Assembly: GCA_027596945.1 (NCBI GenBank)
Contig: JADGJH010000350.1
Location: 1 to 20,505 of the forward strand
Origin: Physocladia obscura
Lineage: Eukaryota > Chytridiomycota > Chytridiomycetes > Chytridiales > Chytriomycetaceae
Length of the DNA stretch: 20,505 bases
Direction of reading: 5' to 3'
Positions 8,601 to 18,000 of this stretch are shown here, one piece after another. The translations under genes and the position numbers were made by a program. A model generated the notes under the pieces. That model saw nothing but the letters and a program-made list of their open reading frames with translations. It did no database searches and was not told where the DNA came from. Numbering within the stretch: position 1 is the first letter of the stretch; each line of letters starts with the position of its first letter.

Positions 8601-9974
8601 CGAGTTGCGTCCTTTCCAACATGAGCAACAATCAAAGCAGCGACATCGTTTCCTGAATTACATTTCAGAACTAAGAAATCAAAGGTTGCAGAAATAAACA
8701 ACAACAACAAACCAAAAATGGAGGTATTGACACTGCCAGTAACAAAAGGCGTCACATCTAAAACATTTCCGTTCAAGACCATTACTTTTTTCCCCGATTG
8801 CGTAAGATGGATGACTTGCTGGTACGTGGCAATAAGATTTCCTTGCCATTTAATAAGTCTGGTCACATCAACCTGAGGATGGCAAATGCTGGTTGGATGA
8901 CTGCGAACGGTTGAATTGGAAATTTCTTCAACAATAATTCTATAGAAAATATAATTTCAGGAGAGTTAAAAAAATTATGCCAACATACGCATTTGGCCAG
9001 AGAGTAGTGTTTGTGGCAGGAATAACGGCTGTGCAGGGGAACAAAGGATAAACGCTTTGATCGAAAGCAGCGCAACTGCCAGTGCTCCGAGCAGGAGGAA
9101 ACATCAAGCCAAAGTCGCCGCCGTTTCCGGCAGCAACCACCGAAGCAATATTTGCACCATAATATGTATCATGGTCAGACGATGACGTCGTGTAAAGAGT
9201 TCCGTGAATTGCAATGTTGTTTGAGGAGTTTGATGGTTTTAAATCCTCATAGGACAGATGGATTGTCGAGTCGGTAGCCAACGGGCAAACCACGTTTTGG
9301 AAGCCGAACGTAAGGAAGCCAACAATGCACATGAGAATGAAAATAATAATGCAGAGGGCGACTTTTTCTCTAAATGCTTGCTGAACCAAAACATCAGGCT
9401 TTTTGAGACACTTGTCGATAAAGATGGTTGGAATACAGCAAGTGAGAATCCAAGTCGTGTAGACCCACACATTTGTTTGGATCGTATCAATTTCGCGTTT
9501 CTTGGCCTTCGACTGTTTGCGGGAAAGCGAATTGAAGATGTCGTCACCGTTGTTGTCTCTCCTTCCTGGCCGTGTCAGTGTTTTGCGGCGACCGAGAAGA
9601 TTCGAAGAGACTGGCATTAGTTGGTTCTGCTGATCATATGGTGATACGGGAAGTGTTTTTGGAGGGCGTTGCTGTTGCTGTTGTTGCTGCTGCTTACTCG
9701 GATTGAGTGGGCTCAGAGCAAGTCCGCCATTCCCCGCATTTACACCGCTACTGGAGCCACCGGGTCCAAAGTCACGAAACGCTACCGCCGGCGCAGAAGT
9801 TTTGCCTGCCAAAGTATTGTTGCTGTTGCTGCCGTTCCCTTCAGTTCGCAAGAGTTCCGTCAGATGTGCCGGCAAATCCACCAGCCGCTCATCATCTTCA
9901 TCGAGAAATCCAACCACATCAGGAAGTGTCGGTTCCGGCAACGATATCCCGGCTGCACGGTGAGTTGTACTCAT
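5668..9974 (-). CDS. CHS3: chitin synthase, class IV (CHS3-like, division II)
   Basis: Transfers N-acetylglucosamine from UDP-GlcNAc to growing chitin at the plasma membrane for wall synthesis. Five exons (9974-8989, 8939-7082, 7030-6955, 6883-6531, 6465-5668) join in frame to 1356 residues, with introns of 49, 51, 71 and 65 bp. Layout: disordered N-terminus with a run of eight Gln (95-102), two membrane helices (~168-186, ~205-225), a cytochrome-b5-like segment (~355-400), then the family-2 glycosyltransferase core. Donor-binding DAD lies at ~904-906 ([12 protein letters not shown]), followed by [14 protein letters not shown], catalytic EDR at ~1022-1024 and QRRRW at ~1061-1065. Several membrane helices follow, then [10 protein letters not shown] and a Pro/Gly-rich tail. 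There is no myosin motor, so it is not class V/VII. The ATG at 9974 is used because the frame opens only 12 bases earlier with a GTG. All catalytic motifs are intact. The upstream gene ends only ~100 bp away, so the promoter must be short or overlap it. Confidence 0.97.
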
Positions 9975-10075
9975 ACCAATTTCCACAAATGAATTGAAAC
10001 AAAAAATGTGAACTATTCATTTTACAACAGCAGTGACAAACCAAAAATTAAAATAAGAGAAAAGAAAACCAGTTA

Positions 10076-10795
10076 TTATCCCAAGATTCTTACTGTGAAT
10101 CGCCCGCGCTGGAAGACATAAACACCTTCTTCAGTTTCCCCCTCCAATAATTCACCTGTGAATTCCGGAAATCCCCATCCATCTTTCTGTTTCTGCCGAC
10201 GAATTCCTGATTCAGTTTTTAAAGACCCGTTCCTCTGCAGATGGCCACCTCGCCACGCCAGTGAAGCTTCATCAAACGAAATTCCGTCAGTTGACACAGG
10301 TTTCAGTTCTTGGATGCAGTCGGAGCAGTTTCCGCCAGAGCTTTCCAAGAGTTGATGTTGATGTTGATGTTGTTTTGGCTGAGAAAGTTGTTTGTGCGCT
10401 TCAAACTCAGATTTCGAGTCCGCGGAAGACTTGTCCGCTTTGTCCGCAAACGCATGCTTCCAATCTCCGGGAGACTGTAGGCACATTAAGTCGGCATATG
10501 ACAGTTTGCGCGGTGATACAAATGCCGGGTTCGAACAGCTAATATTTGAATTGCTTTGGTTCTGAGTCTTGTTTGTGTTTACCGAGGTTGTAGTTACAAG
10601 CAGCGAGGATGATGAGGCTGAGCGCCGTGGCGGATTGCTCACATTGGCCACGCGCGCCGTGGTTGTAGATACGAATCTGGACATTGTTGCTGAGTCTTTG
10701 CAAGCGGCGGTTACGCTTATATTCGTGTTGGGGGCTGACGTGGGTGGCTGTGTTTTTGCTGAAGGAAAAATTTGAGGCAATTCTGAATTTGACAT
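10076..10795 (-). CDS. unrecognised Ser-rich protein with C-terminal RGRFTV motif
   Basis: A single frame of 239 residues from the ATG at 10795. I do not recognise the family. The first two thirds are low-complexity (Ser, Thr, Asn; a His-Gln run from a TTGATG hexamer repeat) with one ordered-looking patch, SPRKLSYADLMCLQSP. The last ~60 residues look conserved: GGHLQRNGSLKTESGIRR, DGWGFPEFTGELLEGE and VYVFQRGRFTVRILG. RFx[V/I] is the known docking motif for SPAK/OSR1-type kinase C-lobes, and basic-GRFTV endings occur in other regulatory proteins, so a short linear docking site is plausible but inferred. The codons of FTV read TTC ACA GTA, and GTAAGAATC there is a near-perfect splice donor; the true C-terminus may therefore differ. 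It lies ~90 bp from SKA1 and ~100 bp from the chitin synthase, on the same strand. Confidence 0.6.
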   Translation of the reverse strand: MSNSELPQIFPSAKTQPPTSAPNTNISVTAACKDSATMSRFVSTTTARVANVSNPPRRSASSSSLLVTTTSVNTNKTQNQSNSNISCSNPAFVSPRKLSYADLMCLQSPGDWKHAFADKADKSSADSKSEFEAHKQLSQPKQHQHQHQLLESSGGNCSDCIQELKPVSTDGISFDEASLAWRGGHLQRNGSLKTESGIRRQKQKDGWGFPEFTGELLEGETEEGVYVFQRGRFTVRILG

Positions 10796-10887
10796 CAATT
10801 TTGATTTGATTTTGAATTTGTCATGAGAGACAAAAGTAACAACATTAACAAAATCAACAAAATCAAAAAATTAAAATTAACAAAAAA

Positions 10888-11990
10888 TCAAAGTACAACA
10901 ATCCGCGTATCTCCACCTCCACGAACTTCTTTGATTCGCCCCACATGTCTAGCCAGTGCCAAAACAGTTCTCCCAACAGGATCCAACTTGAATCCACCTC
11001 CTGCTGCCGATGCACTTTTATCCTTGCTGCCAGTCACAACCCACCAGGACTCTTTAATCTCTCGCTCTGTCAAAAATACTTTTCCTTTTGTGGCTTCGTT
11101 ACTGCTTTTTTTATGTTCCCAAAATCGGTCACGCTGTAGCTTTGTCATTTTCGTGTGAGGAATTTTTAGTGTCGCGTATTTTGTTGACACGAGTTTATTG
11201 AATTCGGTAATTGATGCATTCAATTTTTCGAGCGTGAGTCTATTTACTGTGGTTGAAGAGTTGATTTCAGAGTAAATTCACTTTTGGAGTAAAAAATCTC
11301 ATATTAAATACTTACGTAAATACTTTGGAAGTATATTAAACTATCAATGAAGATAATATACACATATTATGGGCATATTCATTCTCATCAGATTTTATAA
11401 TAAAAAACAATAAAATTTCACCTCGGCAACTGTAAAAAGTCCTATGCTCATGTTGATTTTTCGAACAGATGAAGTTGCAGAAATTTCTGATGCGATACTT
11501 GCTTGATCATCATCTATCGCGTTAGCCGATTCATTGTCAACAAATTCATTATTGTTTAATTCAAGTAGCGATGCTCCGTTCGTCCAAGCTACGTTAGGTC
11601 CCAGAAAATTCGATACGGGAACAGCAATTCCCGCTGCGGCAGGTACAAGAAAAGTCTCAATCTTTTCAGCCTTGTTTTTTTTTTTTTAACATTGAGGTTT
11701 GTTGGTATACTTCAACATTCATTTGTTCGTACCATATCGACTAGAACACAAGTATTATGAATCTCAAGTTCTTCAAGTTTTGCCTTGTCCAAATTGTATT
11801 CTGAAAGCTCGACGCCAACCGATGTTTTCAAGCTTCGAACGCGGCATTCGGAGTCATAGAGGTATGCAACAACATCGGCCACAGCATCTGGATCTGGATG
11901 AACACGCCGAGATTGCTCCTGTGCTGTTAGTATTTCACGCATCATTGATATAGCAGCGCGCAGAGACTCAAGTGGAGTTGAAGAGTCCAT
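10888..11990 (-). CDS. SKA1: SKA1, spindle and kinetochore-associated protein 1
   Basis: Microtubule-binding subunit of the Ska complex, which keeps kinetochores attached to depolymerising spindle microtubules. Exons 11990-11733, 11670-11422, 11340-11316 and 11246-10888 join in frame to 296 residues (human SKA1 is 255). The N-terminus is helical and suits the coiled-coil assembly region (SLRAAISMMREIL, LDKAKLEELEIHNTC). A variable linker follows. The C-terminal winged-helix microtubule-binding domain reads EFNILPKYLLNRLTLEKLNA, FNKLVSTKYATL, ATKGKVFLTEREIKE and ends HVGRIKEVRGGGDTRIVVL. The EF..(I/L)P.Y(M/L)..RLT and EVRGGG.TR signatures are those of SKA1. Introns are 62, 81 and 69 bp; the third exon is only 25 nt and is required by both frame and homology. 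It diverges from the neurofibromin gene across a shared 376-bp promoter. Confidence 0.93.
11316..11340 (-). other. SKA1: 25-nt microexon of SKA1
   Basis: Bounded by an acceptor ending GATAG (11341) and a canonical donor GTAAGTA (from 11315). It encodes FNILPKYL plus one base. Without it, exon 2 (phase 0) would join exon 4 in a frame with an immediate stop (TAA). With it, the joined frame recreates the conserved SKA1 entry strand EFxxxPxYxxxRLT. Splicing of such a short exon must depend on strong sites. Confidence 0.88.
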
Positions 11991-12366
11991 TTTTACAAAC
12001 AAAACAAAAAAACCAAGCACAAATTACTCAATTCTTTCAACATCCCTTTTTTGAAATAATTTATGAGTTATTCGTTTATAATGCGTCATATACTGCAATT
12101 AGTTATATGACGCAAAGGGAAAGTTTTGCGCTTTTTTAAAATGCAAACTTTTCATGAGTAATGATTTGTTGTTGTTGTATGAAGAAGCCACCTGCCATAC
12201 ACTTTGAAATGCACCTCTGCAATCAAGTGACCAAGTCGAATTTACAAAAAAGCAGCACTACATAGTGCTTCATACCAAACTTTCCTCTTGGTTATATGAT
12301 TGGTGATTGCAAAACTTGACTCAAACTTTATTTTTCTATTTGCAAAAAACTTTTTGTGACTGTGTG
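11991..12366. promoter_or_regulatory. bidirectional promoter between SKA1 and the neurofibromin gene
   Basis: The two start codons face away from each other across 376 bp of AT-rich sequence. It contains a perfect 10-bp inverted repeat (12083-12113). It also has TTTTGCGC (12124-12131), one mismatch from an E2F-type site; chytrids are known to retain E2F, so cell-cycle control of SKA1 is conceivable. No clear TATA box is seen at a fixed distance from either start. Shared control is inference from layout only. Confidence 0.6.
12083..12113. repeat. perfect inverted repeat, two 10-bp arms, 11-bp spacer
   Basis: GCGTCATATA (12083-12092) is the exact reverse complement of TATATGACGC (12104-12113). 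Each arm contains TGACG, the half-site bound by CREB/ATF-type bZIP proteins. Centre-to-centre spacing is 21 bp, about two helical turns, which would place two dimers or one tetramer on the same face. Binding is inferred; the symmetry is seen directly. Confidence 0.85.
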
Positions 12367-15055
12367 ATGCAACCGCAAATTGGATTGACATCTGATATTC
12401 GGCTGTTGCGATCCGTGGTTGGGATGCTAACGGCCCGACTGCCAATTAACAGTGGAACAACGCTTGCCCAGTTGGAAGGGGACGCATTGTTTACGAAAAA
12501 CATACGTGCGCTGATTGAACTTTGCCCGTGGCGAATGTGGGATGTGCTCGGGGCAATTGGAGCCGTGCTGGAAGCTGTGCCTGCACCGACGCCGCCAACT
12601 CGTGCGCACTTTGTAAGTATCCAATTTCTCGTTTTTCCCGTGAAGCACTGATGGGTGGTTGTCCTACAGTGATTACTGATCCAGACACTCATTTACTAAA
12701 TTACTAAATTACTAAATAATATACAACCTTCAATCCCCGCCTGCGACCATTCTGCACTTGATTTTACACTTATGTTGTCACTTGCACTCGTACTTACTGT
12801 TTTTCCTTTTTCGCAACCTGTACGGCCGACTTCTATATTACAATTGGATAACAATTTGCCCACTCGCCGATACCAATGTGTAGCCTGATGACGTAGTGTC
12901 TTTGGGCGAGGCATCGGCGCAGGCCCAGACGCAAACGCAGAGTCCTAATGTAAATAGCAACGCGAACAGTAACAGCGCCAGCGGCAATGCCATTGCAGGA
13001 ACTGGTAACAGTGGGAATGCAAACAATAACGTACTAAATGTGGCAGCCCAGCATTCGCAACTTCTTGTGTTGCGGCTGATGGCAAATTGTCTGGCGTACT
13101 ATTGGCGACTGTACCGCGACACGCATCCGTTAGAAGGCGCGGATGGGGGAGTTAACAATGGTCTGGGTGGAGATAGTGGTGGCAACAGTGGATTGAACAG
13201 TAACACTGGTTTGGGTGGTTTTGTTGGTGGCGCCAACTCGCCGTCGCTACTCTCATCGCCGTCGCCTTCAATTTCGTTTTCAGCTTCGGGTTCGTCGGCC
13301 TCTTTTGTGGGGGCGGGTTTACCCTTGGCTTCGGCCTTGAACTCGGCTCTGCCCTTGCCCTCGGCTCTAAATTCGACTTTGTCCTCGGCGGCGGCTTTAA
13401 CGCATCCCTCACCCGCCCTGCCCAACCTCTCAGACCCCCCTGCCCTCGACGAATCACTTGCAAACTACCTGCTCAACACCGTCTCACAGCTGCTTCAGAC
13501 TTCCTCGCTCGATATCAACGTCGACTCAATCTCCCACCCGGATTTCTTGCGCTCAATGGGCTTCCACGACGACAAACAAACATCTCCTGTCCAACTTAAA
13601 CTGGCCTCCTTCTTCACCGCTCCTTCTTCATCCTACCTGCCCAATCCGTCCTTATTTGTCGCCCCCGCTCAAAGCGAAATCTATTTGGAACTGCAGAAGG
13701 AGACTGGCAAAATCATCTTCTACCTCTCCGCCTCAAATTGGCCCCTTGTTATTAACCGCCTCCGCGCTAAAATCTATTCCCTTACTTCGTTTTCTTCTGC
13801 AACTCAGTCCTCATTTCAAAACATCACTGCTGCCGCTCCTGCTGCATCCGCTTCCCCCTATGACTTGAGCGATAACGCCAACTTCGACTTGTCCGAACTC
13901 CGTTACCTCGAATTTCTCAATCTTAATGTTCAAAGATTGCCCACTTTGCTCACTGGTACGTATCTATCGAATCGAATCAAGTGTGCAGATTAAATATGTA
14001 AATTAATGCAAAACCAAGCTAACACATTCTCTCAGAAATGCACCAGTGCTTCAAATTCATTCCAAAACGTGCTCAGTATCTGTTGTCGATCGGCATTCGC
14101 AAATCAATTTTTAACTGGATCGAAACCCACCCATTGGAATTTATTGACATTCACCACAACCAAAAACGTATTGAAGGAAGCCCCGATGCATTTTTCACGA
14201 CCTTACTTGCCCTCTGTGACACAACTTCGCGCCGCCGTGTCCTATTTTGGCCAACAATGATGTTTCTGTTGGCTCTTGTTCCCGACCTGCTCTTATCTGT
14301 CCTCCTCAACACATTTGGAACACCAAAAGAACACGCCCAAAACCCTGTAATGAAACGTATTGCTACTGCTACAAACCGCGGGGCAGTAAGCCCCGACTTG
14401 GAAAAAAAAGTCGAAGTGTGGCTCGATAGTGTTCGCAAGGCTGTGAAAAATTCCAAGTATTCGGAAGTGGCAATTTTTTGTCTCATAGATTTGTTAAAGA
14501 TTTTTGCCGTTATTTCTAAAGTTTCCAGTGGTTCTACTGCTGACTATTTTCGCGTGATTATTCGCCCAATTGACTTGGAAATTCGAGTAAGTTTGCAGAT
14601 AGAGTAAAAAAAGCGAGTGCAGTAAAAGAATGAGTGTAGTCGAAGTAAGAGCGAAACTTCAAATTGATTTTTTGTAAACACAAACCTTAATAAATAAACA
14701 GGATAGACTGTTTTCGAAACTCGATGGAAAGAGCTCTATTGTTTCAGGATCAATTCAACTTCTCGATGGTGTATCTTTGGACTATAAAGTGCCAGTAGAT
14801 GCCCTTTTCGCAATCATGAAACTTAATCCCTTTCACTCTTTGCGGCAATTACTTAGTGGCTTTTTTAACTCGTCAACTCCTGGTCCTTATCGAGTCATCC
14901 TTATTCGCGCTTGTTATGATCTTGTTGCTGAGGTTTGCGTTGCTGAATTTTTTTTAAATATTGATATCTGATGATTTCACCAGGATAACATTAACGGCGT
15001 TGACAGCAGTCTTGCAGCTCCAATCCGCGCACTGTTTATGGTTAGATTGCAATTT

Positions 15056-15092
<37 letters not shown>

Positions 15093-18000
15093 GTTCACGC
15101 CAAGTCTGCCATTCACTAAAAAATAAACCCCTAGGCCCAAGAAAGCATTTTGACGAAAGCAAGTTTGACTCTTGGATATTCTGAGGACTCAAAAAAAAAA
15201 ACTGGACTTTTTGCGAACCAAAAAAAAGAAAAGGCAATCAGAACTCAAGCTATTAACGACATTGTCGCCGAGCATTTTGACTTGGTGTTCGGGACTTTAA
15301 AAATGTGGGCGAAAAGCCCATCGTTGGTTGTTGTTGTGAGTGTCGCTCCTAAATCAAAATTAAATAAGCAATTAGCTCTTATTGATTAAAACTAAAAATA
15401 TTTTTTATTTCAAACACCAGCAAGGAACGACTATTCTGAATGTCGATGACTTAATTTCAATTCTTCACACAATCGTTGAATATGCAAGCTACGATGAGCC
15501 GCACATTCGAGCAAAAGCAGGTGAAACCCTGCGTGCCGTCTTTGCCGTCGACTTCATTAGCGTCTGGGATGGCTCGTCATCAAACTGGCGATTCCCCAGC
15601 CACAAGCCAACTCCGCTGAGTATGCAACTCTTCTGGATGACAAGTAGCGCCGTTTTGGGACGCATGGCAGCTTTGATGATTGCTATGAAAACAACTGAAT
15701 CTGCCAATACTGACATGTTCACACCGGAGCCGGTATTAAAAAGTATGCTAGAGCTGCTGAGAGATTTGCTGAAAGCACGAACCGAGTTTTTGCATATTGT
15801 CGCTGAGACAGGGCAGGATGATGAGAGCCTTTGTCGGGCTGGATCCGCGACGGTTGAGAGAGCAGCGTCTTCTGCAGCATTGGAAAAATTGTTGCTTGTT
15901 TTGTTATGTTCGCCGTCGAATGAGGTTTGTTTTTTATTTGGTTTTTTTTCAATAAATATAAATTTTTTTTCTCTTTTTTCATTTTCTCTTTTTATTTCAG
16001 ATTGTGTCAATTGCAATCGCATGTATTGGCCACATGGTTGAAGAAATGGACTTAGCATCGCAAATCTATTCAACGCACCCATTAGACCCCTCAGGAACAG
16101 GTTCTTCGTTTCTTGTACGGCACGGATCTGTTTTAGACAAACACGTTCAAGTTATTTCAATGGTCCAAAATATTGAAGTGTATCGAGAACTATGCAGCTT
16201 GAATACCAGTGCAGTTTTGGTTGCCACTTCCCGCGCTATGCAGAGGAGAGTTCGAACTGTAAGTAACCTAATGACAATTACCTGAATTCGTAATAACATA
16301 AACTATTATATGCAGGTGATAAGCAAATTAGAAAAGCCATCGACTGGTTGTTTACAAGCGGCAGAAGAGATTTATTCTCGATGGAGAGTGCTATTCAGAC
16401 CGTTCTTGATTAAAAACTCTGGAGACACGAAAATTTCAAGTGGTAGTGGCGGTGATAGTGAAAGACAAAATTATACTGCCTTCTTATGTGCAATGGGTGG
16501 ACCAATTCATGCCGCTGCCGTAGAAATTAGTCGCCAGGTACTTTTTTTTCTTTCTTTCCTTTTTTCTTTTCTAATTTTCACATTTTTAGACTGAAATAAT
16601 GCGGCCATCTGGTGTTCCGATTAACGCTGACGCTGAAACAGTCACGGAAACATCAAAATTAGAAGATAGCTTGCAAATTTTGTTCTTAACTGCCAAAATG
16701 AATGTCACAGAGTTCATAACCGATTTGCAAAGCTTGATGATTTATGAGAATGATGTGATCCGTGAATATGTCAAGAACTTTTTGGGGACTGAACTTAACA
16801 GTGGATTGTTTGGTATATCATTTATTTTTATCAATACCTGAACTAATTTTTGTTTCTCCTTTCTTTATCAGATATTCTCTTTTCCGCAGGCGCAGCAAAC
16901 GTTACAAAGTTTTTGGGGTCAGATGAAAGCAACCAGAGTCATGAACGGAACATATTCTTTGTTGAATCGTTTATTTCAGTTCTCAAGTTAATTCTTGAAC
17001 GCCAGCAGAAGGAGATGGAACAAACCGAATTTCAAGCAGGTGGCGTTGATATTGGATCCTTGATTCTTTCATTCGTACAATACCTTAACAGTGTCGTGGT
17101 TCAACGGATTCAAATGCAGCCGACACTTCTCCGGATTCGTACTAAAGTATGCCAGCTCGTTGAAATCGTGATCAGCAAGAAAGAAGCAGTTGCATTACGT
17201 CAAGTAATCAAATTCAAAAACAAGATGCTTGCCACGGTACTAGCATGGAACTCTGAAATTGCGAGCCGCAGTACTGGCGATAGTCGGTTATTTATTGAAG
17301 AGCGTAATGGCGACCGACGAACTATGTCAGCCCCATCTACTGATTTGAAGCTCAGTCGGGATCTCGATTTGGCAAGTATGCGTGCAATGGTTGCTATTTT
17401 GGATCAGCTTCCGATTCAATTAACTGCTGAGACTGCGGCATCGCTGACCGCAGCATTTAAAAATGGTGACGGAAATGATAGTGACTTTGAATTCAGTTAC
17501 AATGAATTTAAAGGTCACGAATTTTACAACTTGCTATATTTTTTCCTGAGAGTTCTGGATAAATGCAGAACGGTTGAAGCGTTGGAGACGAAACGGTTGG
17601 AAGCAAACACAATTAATACTGGCGAATATAATGAGCAGTTATTGGCGGCAAAAGAAACATTGGCTCACATTTATCCGTTGAAAGATTTGACAATTCGCGC
17701 TTTATCAAATCTATTGGCTGCGAATATCGATATTGGCCTCAAATATTCGCTTTCTTTAGGCTATCATGACGATCCGAAAACTCGCGCATCATTTATGCTG
17801 GTACTGACAAATCTTTTGGAAACCGGTGGTAAAGCGCAGTTTAACGGTTTGGGGGAAGAAGTGGAAGTAATGCAACAAAGATATAATTATTTGGTTGATA
17901 TGGTTGCATCCAAAGACGATTTAGATATTGCACTTGCTCTAGGAAGCATTTCAGATGTGGAAGATATTGCGCCGATATTACTCTCTGTGTTTGAAACAAG

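Noticed and set aside
7248..8656. Plus-strand open frames antisense to the chitin synthase core
   Set aside because: The sense strand carries every catalytic motif in order, and the antisense peptides resemble nothing.
9239..9992. Several plus-strand open frames of 85-120 codons opposite chitin synthase exon 1
   Set aside because: They lie antisense to an exon confirmed by domain content; composition mirrors poly-Gln and Ser-rich codons.
13099..13463. Long minus-strand open frames opposite the second neurofibromin exon
   Set aside because: They arise from the biased Ser/Ala/Leu/Gly codons of the real plus-strand exon; the Pro/Glu/Lys-rich peptides have no independent support.
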